From Paralithodes platypus (Eukaryota; Arthropoda; Malacostraca; Decapoda; Lithodidae): a DNA stretch of 64,000 bases. Made by a program: the position numbers and the translations under genes. Below the pieces are notes generated by a model. That model was not told the DNA's origin and did no database searches. It was given only the letters and a program-made list of their open reading frames with translations. The stretch covers positions 24,119,810 to 24,183,809 of the forward strand of contig CM064512.1 in the NCBI GenBank assembly GCA_032716605.1, read 5' to 3'. Positions 1 through 11,449 of this stretch are shown one piece after another (the stretch's first letter is position 1; each line of letters opens with the position of its first letter).

Positions 1-334
1 TGCAAACAGACACAGAAGGTGTGGAACACCCAGTAAGTTTTTTTTCCAAGAAGGTCAACTCAGCACAAAAGAACTATTCGGTGGTAGAGAAGGAGCTTCT
101 TGCCATTGTGCTGGCGCTCAGGCACTTTGAGGTGTATGTTCCCGCTTTTGGCCCAGTCGTGGTGATTTACACTGGCCACCACCCTTTGAAGTTTTTAATC
201 AGTTCCACAACCGGAATATGAGGCTAACCAGGTGGTCCTTAATGTTGCACGAGTACAACCTGGACATTCGCCATATTGCCGGTTGTGACAATGTGATAGC
301 TGACTGTTTGTCCAGGGTTGACGACCCAGGGTAG
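1..334 (+). pseudogene. Ty3/gypsy pol fragment: end of RT RNase H
   Basis: The 5' part reads as the RNase H domain that closes a Ty3/gypsy polymerase and degrades RNA in the RNA-DNA hybrid. Visible are the HPVSFFSKK...YSVVEKELLA block with the catalytic Glu, then YTGHHPLKF, where the family has TDHHPL, so a catalytic Asp has become Gly. The frame breaks near 200 (one base short) and resumes with a typical tail (RLTRW, EYNLDIRHI, DNVIADCLSR), stopping at 332-334. No integrase follows, which fits either truncation or a lineage with integrase ahead of RT. The window edge cuts the 5' side. Non-functional on two counts: Asp loss and frameshift. Confidence 0.9.
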
Positions 335-919
335 ATCACCACAGGTGTGTCGGGGTTGAGTGGAGAAAAATTAGGCTTGCCCCTGTAGTGCAAAGCCGCC
401 AAAAACACTATTAAAAAATAATACAAAAACCTCACATAAAAACTCTTTCTTTTGATAGTATATAATTTTTTTTTTCTTTTTTTTCTTCTATATTCCAACT
501 TACTTCCTCTCGGGCATAGGCTGAGAGCCTTAACATTCACCGCTTTACAATGAACAGTGAAGCCCGTGAGGTCTTGTTCCAGTCTAGGGAGTGAGACATG
601 TGAAGCACGTAGAGTACAACGAGCACCTGCCATCTTGCCTTCACATGAGGCACGGTGCTCACTCATGGCCCGAAACGACCCCATTTCTGAAGCCATCTCG
701 TTCCCGTGCTTCACTGTCTCACCCCCTACACTCGGACTCTCACACTTACACACACACAACGCCACCTGTTGAGCAGATAACTCACCAGGCATTGCACCCC
801 TATAGCATATTTTGAATATGGGAATATTAATACACTGCTATTTAATCAGGGAACAATGAGGGTATTTTATTGACGTTTCGGTGGGCTTGTGGTAATACAC
901 TGATACTAGGTACAGCACA
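335..919. other. No gene seen; T-rich tract and tRNA-free spacer
   Basis: Between the gypsy stop and the SINE there is a T-rich stretch (about 455-490) and moderately GC-rich DNA. Short reading frames on both strands have no recognisable motif. It may be the untranslated 3' part of the gypsy element. Confidence 0.5.
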
Positions 920-1020
920 AATTCCATCCCAATAATATCTTCCCATTGATACATCGGGATTTGAACCCGGGACCTTTGGATTACCAGGCCAGTGGCAAGA
1001 CCACTCCACCACACCTCCCA
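920..1020 (-). repeat. tRNA-derived SINE copy 1
   Basis: Read on the minus strand it has a pol III A box TGGTGGAGTGG (1001-1011) and B box GGTTCAAATCC (957-967), followed by a tail containing GATGTATCAATGGGAAG. The same head and tail occur on the plus strand at 11352-11449, so this is a dispersed family rather than a lone tRNA gene. The homology may extend leftward to about 811 through a segment that includes CCGAAACGTC. Confidence 0.8.
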
Positions 1021-1294
1021 GTATGTTACAGCAAGAATCTAAGACATTCTGAGTGTTGTCTTAGTAGGCTAGGCTTGTTGAAGCCTGCTCGCTGAGCGTA
1101 ATATGTTAAGTGATACTATTCTTTTGGGGAAGTGTTGTATAGATTTTTGTTATATAATGAAGTGTTTTATGTTGTGATTGTGCCTTCTTTTCACAACTTG
1201 GGGGAGTAGCTGGGTGAGGCGGGGTTTATGAGCATTCTGTCTGGTCAGATGTGGCGTTTACCTGAGGTTAAAACGTCCCACATCTTGGGCGGGG

Positions 1295-2275
1295 TGTTAC
1301 GCTGGCCAGCTTGCCAGAATGTGCTCGTACTCGCTAGCGCTCGCCAGGGCAGTGAAATGGGCTATAATAATCGTAGAATGATGTTCTTTCTTTCTTAGTA
1401 TTCATGAGGTCACAGCCAGATCAGTAGTGGTCTTTATTCTTGTCTGTGACACTTGGAAGTATTTTATATCAGTGATAGAGTATAAGATATGCAGTGTGAA
1501 GTTAAAGAGAGAGAGAGCGAGGGAGGCAGCGAGGTTGTATTATGTGCGTGTGTATGTACGTGTGCCTTCCTCGCTCGGGCGGGGTTTCCCACGCTCTTGA
1601 TTGGCCGGCGGGCCTGGCTACATCATAGGACGCTTGCTCTTCATGACGTAGTGGTCTGTGATTGGGTGCCGCTGACCTAGTGCTGGTGCTGGGGGGCTCC
1701 TGCCCGCGTGTCTCCTTAGAGCTTGGCATGGTGTGCTTGGTCCTAGACGTCCCTTGCAATCTGTCCCCAATCTAACCCCCTGTACTACTGTTTCTCTCTC
1801 TGAACTTCTTCTTTTCCATTACTTCTCACTTTATTCAATTACTTATCCCTTCTGGTTCTGCATACGACTTCCATAGTCGGCCAGTCGTATTACCAGCACC
1901 ATTTCTCACATATATGTTTTGCACTAGCTTTAGGGAGTATTAGTCACATGAGTCATATTATCATTGGGTGCTTCTAATTATTGAGTTGTTCTTTGTTACT
2001 ATTTAATGCTAGACAGTGGAGGGTATCTTTAGTCGTTGTCTGAGTTATGTACATGGCAAGTCAGAGCCTGTACGACTTCGACGGAGCTAGGTGCCTGTAA
2101 TCCTTGTGCATATTTTTCCTTTGCGAGTGTAGCAGTATACAAGCGAAGGGCTTTTGCCTACACTTACTTGTATGCTTGCTACCTCATTTTGTTGACCTTT
2201 GTGGAGTGCCAGGGTAAGACCAGATACTAGAGATCTGGACTTACCAAGAGAGCCTCCTAGTCACTTAACGTAACA
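1295..2275 (+). repeat. Candidate LTR of the gypsy element
   Basis: A G-rich tract (TTGGGCGGGG) is followed at once by TGTTACG at 1295-1301, and about 1 kb later CGTAACA ends at 2275. Inverted TG...CA ends behind a purine tract are what a 3' LTR looks like, and the RNase H fragment upstream is on the same strand. A TATAA-like stretch lies near 1361. No second copy or target duplication is in view, so this rests on the ends alone. Confidence 0.4.
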
Positions 2276-4039
2276 TAAGGGAAATCTGTTCAAGGGGAGA
2301 CAGTAAGCTACGAGCATGCTTGCGCTCTGCCTAGCCTCCTTGTACCTTTTATGCTGCTGCTAGACTTTATTAGTAATAAAGACAGCATTGTGTTTATTAA
2401 CTTTAACTGTGTATGCTTTAGGAATTATTCACGCATTATTTTAGCCTAGGTTGATGCTTGGTGCACAACCCAGTATGGCTGTTACTTTGGCTAAGGAAGT
2501 ACTGTTTTGAGTGGTTATTATTAGTGCTGTCACAGAGTTGTTGCACTCCCTTGTTATATATATGTATCCTACTTGTTGGTGTATTTAAGATACACGCTTC
2601 GGTGTCCTGCCCCTGCATTATTTCTGTTCTATATTTGACGATCATCTTAGAGCATCAGATGTTTTCAGAAGATTCCATATCTGTATGCTGTAGGACTAGA
2701 CTTTCAGTGTTTTCATAGAGCATTGAAGAGTTTAGTGTTGAGTACAGACTCGCACTAAAGTTAACGTAAGCATATACTCCTTTATTAAATCTTGTTATAG
2801 TTTATTCAAGCATTTTTATTACTTAACCTGACAAGCGCGAAATAGACCTAGGGGCTAGGGTAGTTATTTGTGCATTTCTAGCCTTGGATTCTGACAGAAT
2901 TCGTTATATTTACAATATAGAGCATTGTTTGTTTTCGGTATGCTTTTATTTTACATATATGATGTATATATGAACCTTCAAGAGTGCTAAAATAAGTTGG
3001 AAAAGCATTTGGGTGGTGAAAAACAAAGATATTGGCCACCCGGTCATAATCTCAGGCGAGAGAGAGCCACAGGCAACCCTCCCCTCTCCCTGTCTGTGAG
3101 TCAACTGAGGCGAGCGGCCCGGTGTGTGCCGGTGTCTGGGTGTTATATAACGATCTTTTATGCAACCCACTTGTGCTACATTATCGCGGGAGAGAAAAAT
3201 AACCGATAAATGATGAAAATAAGAGGAAAAATAGGTGATAATTGAGGAGGGGGGGAGGGGGGAATAAGGTGGGGAAGGAGGGGAGGGGGGGGTGAGAAAC
3301 ACATGGATGAGTACTAGAGGGGAATTATCTCACCTAGAGACAAATTCCTTTGTTCTGATAGGCCCTTTTTTTTTTTGGAAGGTTTTTTTTATGGTCTTGC
3401 TTCCGTGAGGCCTATCGCGTTCCCTATAGGAAGCCTTCCGTGAGGCCTATCGCGCTTGCTGGGTTAAGAGCATTTTATTAACGTAAAGTACTCCTGTTGT
3501 GATTAGGCTTTGCCGTCACCGGAAAGCCTTTGTAGAAGTGCACTAAAACCCAGTTAATTGATACCCCGTTGTCCAGTAGATTAACTCTGGAGGGTTTAAG
3601 TGTTTTGTTCACCGGCGTAATAGTTCGAGGGTTTGGAATTAGCGTACCGTTGTTGAAGATATAGCCTATCATCTAGTCCATTATTAAGTGCCCTCGTTTA
3701 TTTCGTAGTGCCGATCGTAACAATATATACCACACCCCTTTTATCTAACCATAGCAGGTATTGAATAGCATTTCTGTAAGGAGTCTTTTGAATGGATTCA
3801 CATCATTATCAGGGTGTAACCGGAGTTTATAAAAGACGTGAATAATTGTATGTGAGGGTCAGATAAAGGGGAATCATTAAATGAATAAGGCAACAACCCC
3901 ATTGCCAGCCGCAGCATACAATTATCACTAACACTTATATTTATTTAAATGATTAACTGTGAAGCAGATTTTTTAAAGTTACTAAGATGATGTAAAGTAA
4001 CCGAAGATTACATATTCAGTATCATTTATGTTATATTCT
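2276..4039. other. No gene seen; G-run tract and a short tandem duplication
   Basis: AT-rich spacer. It holds a strongly G-rich purine tract at about 3245-3292 and a roughly 33-bp tandem duplication (TTCCGTGAGGCCTATCGCG twice, about 3398-3456). Reading frames here, such as the proline-rich minus frame at 2946-3302, are by-products of low-complexity DNA. Confidence 0.6.
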
Positions 4040-4043
4040 TTAA

Positions 4044-4521
4044 CACTCAACGAGCGGCCTAGGCGGTAATTTCTATGTACCGCCCAGGGTTTTTTTTTAC
4101 CATAAATGGGGATGTTTCTGTGCTCTTTTTCATGCATAAACAAGACCCAGAGCGTAATACAAGTATGTATTCCTGAAAGGGCGTAAATTGAGCTTTCCAA
4201 TGACACCCGAACCATCCTTCTACGATCACTGGTTGTCTTTCAACGATCGTGCAACCGAAGGGCAAAATCGCTAAAATACGGTTATTTCTTTATATAATTA
4301 CGTATGTAGCGAGGGAGTGAGGGTGGATGTAAGTGGAGTAAATCTCAGTAGCTCCACGGCCACCGTGGTGAGCGGTCATGAGGTAACCTACGCTCCTCCC
4401 ACTGCTCCGCTCTCTCTCAGAGCACATTACGTGCTCAAAATTGCATTCGACAATAGCCGGGCCCCGCCACATTGGCCACATTTATTTCACTCGATAATAG
4501 CCGGGCGCCGCCAGTTAAGGG
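4044..4521 (-). mobile_element. TTAA-target (piggyBac-like) MITE, family 1 copy A
   Basis: A 478-bp non-coding element bounded by TTAA at 4040-4043 and 4522-4525. Its sequence is the reverse complement of the element at 12732-13211; shared blocks include GAGCGGCCTAGGCGG near the left end, a piece specifying CGTGCAACCG, and a GCACATTACGTGCT-like block. The right end next to TTAA is CCTTAACTGG read inward. TTAA duplication and terminal C-runs are hallmarks of piggyBac; mobilisation would need a transposase in trans. Confidence 0.88.
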
Positions 4522-4525
4522 TTAA

Positions 4526-5117
4526 AGACTGATATATTCATTTAATAATCAATTTCCCTCTAATAAGAAGAGGGTGGTGGTGGAGAACTACTTAAATATA
4601 AATCTACTATTACCTTACGCCTGAACCCACGCCTGATTGTACTGCGCCCCCGGCCTGGTGTGGTACGCCCAGTGTTCCTGACGACGTGACAGTGATCTTC
4701 AGACTACAGTGGTAATGGAGTGTGACAGAAGGGGAGGATTATCATCGCTGACGCAAATCGAGGAGTTAACGTGTTGATGTATGAGTATTTCTCACTTTTT
4801 CTCTGTTCTGCATAATTCTATCTTGTTCGAGGCCTTCAGTGATTACACATAATTAATCAAATCAATGTATTGAGTTCAAGTATTATAGTAAAAGAATAAT
4901 AATTATTGGGTTATTCCCTTTTCTTTTCGTATAAGATATTTGCGTGATATTTTGGATGTGTCTATGCATTTTTCTTGAGTTAATTATTGTGCTATGAGTA
5001 TATATATGATTAGTCTTGAGTGTGTAAAACACTAATTCTTTCTGGGTATAATTTTGAAGTTTTGTTTTACATATTTATACTTTTTATTTTACGTTGTATT
5101 CAATTTAATGATTATCT
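4526..5117. other. No gene seen; presumed 5' region of the gypsy element
   Basis: AT-rich DNA ahead of the gypsy gag frame. It may contain the untranslated leader or LTR of that element, but I could not define LTR ends or a primer-binding site. Confidence 0.4.
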
Positions 5118-6033
5118 ATGTCTATTGCACGGTTATTTAAGAAATACCCTCCTATTCCAAATGACGATGAATCAGAGGATTCTAATGATGTACAGAATGC
5201 TAATCCTGACTCATCTGATTATGGTGATAGTTTTTGAGATGATTTTTCAAACGACGGGGCGGTGAACACATGTGACGAAGTAGAATCAGTTTATGATAGC
5301 GTCTCTGTTACATGTAATGATCATTCATTAATTACTACCCCATTAGATGGGCTATATGAGAATATAAATCTTAGGATGTTAAGGAGCGGCACAGTTATTA
5401 ATACCACTCCAGAATGTTTGGTTCCTGTTTCTACCAACGATCCTCAGCTTCTTATTAATCAGGGCACAATGTCTCCGGAGCGTCTGAGTAAGCTTCTAGG
5501 CTTTGTGATGTTAGTTAGCGCTTTGCAAGACTCCGTGAAACCGATCCTTAGGAGGATTGATTTTCCGTCTACATTGTCTATCCGTAAATTCACAAAAGAT
5601 TTGCGGAAAGTTTGCGATACGAGCGGTGTTACTACTGATCAACTTCAGTTTTTGTGTGCTCACATTAAGAAATCCCCATCCCTACCACATTCCCTAGCTC
5701 AATCAGAGCCAGGGTCAAAGTTGCAGGGTAAAAATGCTAATTCCATTAAATCTTCCCAGCCTAGTGTTCCTCCTAGAACCTCTAACACCCCACAGGTAGT
5801 TCAGGCCCGGCAGAGTTACAGCGTTCACACATGGAATTATAGTAATGTCCCTAGAAAAGTCACCCAGGTTTCCTGGCCAAAATCCTCTGAGGTTTGCGGC
5901 CCCAATAGGAGCTGGCCCAATGTCTATGGTGCCCGTGGTATACTGACCTGCTTCCGGTAGTGAAACTGGTAGCCTAAACAAGGACTCTATCTGTTTCTAG
6001 TGCGGTATTCGGGGCCACATTATCAAGCGTTGC
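5118..6033 (+). pseudogene. Ty3/gypsy gag remnant with CCHC zinc knuckle
   Basis: A frame opens with ATG at 5118 (MSIARLFKKYPP...), hits TGA at 5235-5237, then runs on in the same frame to 5960. The product is hydrophilic, as gag is. In another frame, 5992-6033 encodes a CX2CX4HX4C knuckle (C..CGIRGHIIKRC) with TAG as its third residue, probably a decayed CAG. Gag would package element RNA in cytoplasmic particles. Two nonsense codons and a frameshift make it dead. The knuckle and the RT downstream on the same strand are why I call it gag; the N-terminal part alone would not be diagnostic. Confidence 0.75.
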
Positions 6034-6296
6034 AACATCAAAGCCAAAGAGTACCATGCATACAGTATGCGAGAGGAAAACAAGCTTGCTGTCGTAGATG
6101 TAAGTGAAATAATCATTGGACAGCCGAATACACAGTCGTGAGGAGAGATGTCGATGATTGGAGGGCCAATCAGACATAATTAATAAATAGTACATAAACT
6201 CTGAAGTTTCCAATATTAACGACAAGTGCGCTCATGCAATCTTACGACTCAAATATTTTGAATTCATCAGTGAATACTGCGCCTATTAGTGTTTAA

Positions 6297-6840
6297 ATTT
6301 ATACGGGTTTGCCAGTGAATCTTATGTCTAGTTCAGCATTTGATAAATTGAATCATAATGATTCCTTAGCACTTAAATTCCCGGATTTTAATCTACAGAG
6401 TGTTTCAGGGGATAATATTTCAGTTTTGGGAGTTACATACTTGCCGTTGATGTTGCATGACGACTTGGATTTAATGACGGAGAAGATGTAGAATGTGAAT
6501 GGTTTGAATATTATATCAGATCTTTTGTTGGGTATTTGAATGATGAAGGAAAGGACGTTTTTAGTTATTCCAGAAATGAGCGGTATTTGTGTTAACGGTA
6601 CTTTCATTGAGGCATCTTCAAATTATACAGTGAAATATTTACAATTTCCTTCAGGCAGTATTCGTGAGAGAAATAAGTGTGTTGCGGAGGGTGGTTCTAA
6701 TGCAGATCGTGCGTCTGGTACCTGTTCACAAGCGCGGGACCATAATATTGCAGAAAGAGCACACCGTGTGACTCCCCGCTCCTTACCCGCGAAGGTGGTA
6801 GACACGCCGTTTTTTTTCTGCGCGGCCTGTCCCGCGTGAT
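6297..6840 (+). pseudogene. Gypsy retropepsin-like protease remnant
   Basis: After a start typical of gypsy proteases, the active-site signature D-T-G-A appears as YTGLPVNLMSSS at about 6300-6332: the catalytic Asp codon reads TAT (Tyr). Downstream frames include YLPLMLHDDLD and ISDLLLGI, resembling the flap and the ILGxD-type C-terminal block, with stops between them. The domain lies between gag and RT as expected. It would have cut the gag-pol polyprotein. The assignment depends on the short motif and the position. Confidence 0.55.
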
Positions 6841-6999
6841 CCGGTTGTAGTCTGCCTAGTTAAATTGCATGATTATTTAGAGCGGTCTACGAGGGATTCT
6901 GATGTTCTCATTCACAGTAATACTATCATTGAACTGCATTTAGCGAGAGTTGTTGAAGTTTATGTGAACAATCTTAGAAATTAGGTAACTTCTATTGTT

Positions 7000-7741
7000 T
7001 TGTTGCCCGACACAGCGGATACTAAAGGTATTTCGTTGGCACAAGCTCTTCATGAAGTAGTTGGTACTAATTTTTTTCAGACTCTTCTTCTCAACACTAC
7101 CAACGGGATTGTGAAACTTTATTCTGATACGAAATCATGTGATGCTTCTTGCATTCCCTGTACATTTGAAGAAATAAATTCTCATACCGTTGCTTCGGTG
7201 AGCACAAATTCATTGCCTGTTTTAAATGATAGAATGCAAAGAATCATAGATTTTCCTGAAGCTCAAGAACCGCATAAGGCATTATTAAAGGAATTTAATG
7301 GGTCCATACATTTAAAGGGGGACGCTATGGGTTTTACTGACATATTAGAACATAATATTGTGTTGCGCAATAAGATTCAAAGTCCGGTTTACCTTCCAAT
7401 GTATCACCTTTCTCATAGTCAGCGTGAATTAACAGATAAGCATGTGGAAGAATTACTTCCTCAAGATGTCGTACAGCCTTCCACGTCGCTTTGGCGGTCA
7501 CCTCCTCTTGTGTTTGTCCCAAAGAAAACCAAGTGGGAGCTTAGACTAGTTGTGGATTTTAGAAAATTGAATACTATCACGGAAACCGATAATTTTCATA
7601 TGCCGGCGATCCCGAAAATTCTTGCGAGTTTGGGTACTGACAATCGGGTATTTTCCACTTTCGATCTTTCTAGCGGTTTTCATCATATCAGTTTATCACC
7701 GGAATCCAGGCAATATACGGCATTTCTTTCTCACTCAGGTA
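7000..7741 (+). pseudogene. Ty3/gypsy reverse transcriptase, 5' half
   Basis: Long frame with gypsy RT blocks in order: a linker (LLPDTADTKGISLAQALHE), then DVVQPSTSLWRSPPLVFVPKK, LRLVVDFRKLN, and VFSTFDLSSGFHHI with the first catalytic Asp. It copies element RNA into cDNA. The frame stops just past 7741 because a foldback MITE interrupts it; RT coding resumes in the same frame at 8243 once the insert and one TA are set aside. This half has no internal stop, so it is better kept than the second half. Confidence 0.92.
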
Positions 7742-8240
7742 CAGTTTCGGACAGATGAAACAGCAACACCTCGTCCACCCGCTATGTGGTGAGGGGCTCT
7801 GCGGATTTGGTAACACTGGCAGGAGGTGGGAGGGATGTGGGTGGGTGGGTGATGAGGGGAGGTATGTTGGGGGAATTGGGAGGGTGAAGAGGCAGCAATC
7901 ATGGTGTGGCTGGTGGGAGGGGGCAAACAAGTGACAGGGTAGGGGAGAGCAGACTGGCAGGAGGCATGTGCGCGATTAAAAATTGTAATTAGGTAATTCT
8001 ATAGGTAAATTTGCTTGTCACTCTGTTCTCCCCTACCCCGTCACTCGTTTGCCCCCTCCCACCAGCCATACCATGATTACTGCCTCTTCACCCTCCACAC
8101 TCCCCCCTAAACCCCCCACATCCCTCCCCTCATCATCCACCCACATCCCTCCCACCTCCTGCCAGTGTTACCAAATCCACAGAGCCCCACACCACACAGC
8201 TGGTGGACGGGATGTTTGCTGTTTGATCTGTCCAGAACTG
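7742..8240. mobile_element. Foldback MITE, TA target, Tc1/mariner-like ends
   Basis: A 499-bp insert within the gypsy RT. The two halves are long inverted repeats of roughly 240 bp (left strand G-rich, right strand C-rich) around an AT-rich centre near 7975-8015. Tips are CAGTTTCGGACAGAT and ATCTGTCCAGAACTG, flanked by TA at 7740-7741 and 8241-8242. TA duplication with CAGT tips fits a Tc1/mariner-type MITE; because GTAC flanks both sides, a 4-bp GTAC duplication cannot be excluded. No transposase inside. Frames on either strand are by-products of the repeats. Confidence 0.9.
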
Positions 8241-8759
8241 TACGTATGAATATAAAAGATTGCCGCAAGGGCTTAAAAATTCACCAGCGATTTTTCAAAG
8301 ATTAATGAATAATGTTTTGGCAGGATTGATCGGCCATAATGTTTATGTGTATATAGACGATACCGGTATTATCATTTTTTCTAAGAGTATAGAATAACAA
8401 ATTATTGCGCTGAAAAATATACTTTCTAGATTGAATGAAGCAGGTTTGTAGATTCAAATAAGAAAATGTGAATTTTTACAGGAAGCGGCTATCATTTTTG
8501 GGTCATGAATAAACTCCGGACGGTGTGAATACGACCGCGCAGTTAACGATTTCTATCACTAATTTGCCGACGCCCACTAACGTAAAACAGTTACGGCAGT
8601 TTTTTGGGGCCTGTCAGGATACAATAGGGCTTTTATACAGGAGTAATGGAGTATGCATCCATTGCGAAACCGTTGTATGTATTACTTAAGAAAGACGCTG
8701 AGTATCTGTGGGGAGTTGACCAAGAGGAAGCTTTTACTAAGCTGAATAAAATCGTCTAA
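8241..8759 (+). pseudogene. Ty3/gypsy reverse transcriptase, 3' half
   Basis: Continuation of the RT: YEYKRLPQGLKNSPAIFQ, then YIDD at 8350-8361 (the two remaining catalytic Asp), then FSKSIE followed by TAA. Later recognisable pieces are CEFLQEAAIIF, the thumb-region PTNVKQLRQFF-like block, and AKPLYVLLKKDAEYLW ending at about 8758. At least three nonsense codons and frame changes lie after YIDD, so decay here is stronger than in the first half. RNase H and integrase are absent. Confidence 0.88.
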
Positions 8760-9597
8760 TAGTAGCCAGAATAAAGTCAAATTAATAAGATGTACAAAAA
8801 GAGTTTACCGAGACCACAATACCTCTGCCACTTCCGTCCCTGGGCTGCACAATTTTACTAAAAATCTCCTAATTGTGCGGTTAATTACCGGCGGTAATTA
8901 CTCGCAAGTTTATGTCTCCACCAACTGTGAGTAATGCAGCTCCAGAGTGTTAGTTCTCACTCCCTTGCTTAAACTGTTGGATTATTTACACAAGACTTAG
9001 TGGAAGGCATAATGTAGACTCATGATGCTGTTTTTGCTGCACTGCTCTTGGAGATAATATTAACATGTATTGCTCCTGAATGAGTTAACTTTTATAGTTA
9101 TGATTCTGAATGTATAAATATTTTATTAGGTCCTCGGTCAATCAATTTTAACCTAAATGGAAATACAAGGTAAGGAATGCATAGGAAGATTTAATTCAGT
9201 TTAAAATGTATGCAACATCTGTAAACACTGCAGATGTGTGAATAACGTGACATACGCGACATTAGTTAACTTACCCGAATATATGCATGCCAAATGAAGT
9301 TAAATTTCCTCAAACCTTATCTATATTCCTATACATGAAACAAAACAAATAATGCAGAAGAGCGGTTCTTCGCATTTGAAAATAAGAACACATTATTACA
9401 TACCCAATTCGGTGTAATACAAATACATAATAAAGATGTTAAGGAATAATTCATTAGTTGGGTTTTTGGTAAATTATATAACTTTCAGTTTTAACCTCTA
9501 CTGGAATATTCATATGAAATTCGGTAAATTGTTATATAGCCTTCTGTATGATAAAGAACGTAACACAGTGAGTTGTAGAATTTTGAGTTATGTTATA

Positions 9598-9671
<74 letters not shown>

Positions 9672-11351
9672 TATACATATATACAATACAATGACCCTTG
9701 ACCTGTGACATTGACCTTTATGTAGAAGTACATTTCATGTTTACTTGACCTAATGAGAAATATGTATGCCTAATTTTGTGAACATTCATCAATTTAGTTT
9801 GGAGGTATTAGAACAATAGTTGAAATATATTTTGTCCCGCCTAAAATATATACCTTTCATAAAATACCTTCATAAAATGTGCGAATATGTATTAATATCG
9901 TGTTCATGTAGCAAGCAGCTTTATAATTTATGATCAACCTATGACCTTGCCAATTATGTTGATTTGTTTCCTGTATATCGTTGGACTAGACATTTCAAAT
10001 ATATATAATATGCATAGTGAGAAGCTAATACTCAGCTGGGATATATATTTAATAAAATGTTGATTTTAGTACTTAACACTTTCCTTGCGGCGAGTTACAT
10101 AGCTAAGAATATGTTATGGCGGGCATTTTCTTCCTATGTTCGCTCAATATATGTCGCGCAAGCACCGTATCTGTAGCCTTGAGGGAATTGGAAGGAGCTC
10201 CAAGGATAAGAGTAGGATGAAGCTCCCTATAACAGTCAGCATCCCCTCCCTATCTCTTCAACATCGAGGATTATTGATCAATACTTTGCTTGTTCGTCAC
10301 TGATTAGCCTTGCCCCCTATTTTACACTTATAAGCAAAAATATATTATATTTTGATTAATTTCCACTTGCGATAACTGAATAATAGGTACCATATGTTAT
10401 GAAGATCGTACAGGTTATGGAAATAAAGATAACATTACTCGCCTCATTGTACTTGGTATATAGTTGTCACAATCACATGGAGAAGTGCCCCTGTTTTTGC
10501 TGATGCTCAGCTTCTAAAACACCTCTTTAATGTACTCATACCCTCTCTCAATCAATGCACAAACCACAATGGACTACCTATCTATGAATAGTATATGGTC
10601 TGTATAATACCAATGTTAACAACTGGTGTAATGAGTATGGTGAAATTTGAAAACTAAAAATACTTTGTGGGGAAATATATAACATTCTTTCTTTGAACTT
10701 GACCTATGTCATTAACTATTAAAATATTGAAGCAAGATGTTATTAATGTTATCTTTGTAGTATGTAGGATTAGCCTACATGTCTCGTTTGTGTGACCGTT
10801 GCGTTGGCGAATTAAATGAATGTCCATAATTTAACTAAATCTAACTAAATCTAAATCTAGTTTAGGCGAGATTAGAATAGTGAATCTACACCTTTGATCT
10901 ATATCTTGACCTTGATAATATATATCTGAAAATATGTTAATGTAAAGTACAATAAATAATGTGAATTTTGTGAAGATTACATGAGCAGTGAAGAAGAATA
11001 GATTGACCTTGACCTGACCTTTCGGTATTATTTAATTTTGTATAACATAATATTAACTGTAGAAGTTTGGGTAAAAACATAAACATATGGAAATAATGAC
11101 TAAATTTGTTTACCATGACTTTTGACCTTGACCTTTAATTAAAATGAGCAATTGTGTTTGACTCGCCTTTACATTGACCTTTTGGAAATCCATTAAGTGG
11201 TGTAGGAGCTGTTTCCGAAGAGAAGGATGATGGACGCCAGATGACAGACAGGCTACATAATTTGATCAACTGATTACTCAGTTATTATGTATATTTTGTA
11301 GCGAAATATGTTGTTAATTATGAAACTTTGGCATTAATATGATGCAAAGAC
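8760..11351. repeat. AT-rich, gene-free; (TA)n and TGACCT repeats
   Basis: No coding signal. A (TA)n tract runs from about 9600 to 9690. From about 9690 to 11180 the hexamer TGACCT/TTGACCTTGACC recurs many times (around 9690, 9705, 10690, 10905, 11003, 11115, 11175). A 19-bp palindrome (TAATTACC-GGC-GGTAATTA) is at 8883-8901. Confidence 0.75.
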
Positions 11352-11449
11352 AAGATGGTGGGAGTGGTCATGCCACTGTACTGGCAATCCAATGGTCCCA
11401 GGTTTGAATCCCGATGTATCAATGGGAAGATATTATTGGGATGGAATTG
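11352..11449 (+). repeat. tRNA-derived SINE copy 2
   Basis: Plus-strand counterpart of the 920-1020 copy, with A-box-like TGGTGGGAGTGG (11356-11367), B box GGTTTGAATCC (11401-11411) and the tail GATGTATCAATGGGAAG. It ends against the (AATTC)n 3' tail of the minus-strand LINE, so the two elements abut or share the GGAATTC junction. Confidence 0.82.

Noticed and set aside
199..815. Overlapping frames on both strands after the gypsy fragment
   Set aside because: No motif; the plus and minus frames overlap each other and cross T-rich low-complexity DNA.
2946..3302. Pro/Ser-rich minus frame of 118 codons
   Set aside because: Produced by the G-rich tract; no start context or family likeness.
3464..3467. 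GGGTTAA next to CGCGCTTGCT as a possible MITE right end
   Set aside because: No matching left end upstream.
10075..10100. TTAACACTTTCC as a possible TTAA element end
   Set aside because: No inverted partner was seen nearby.
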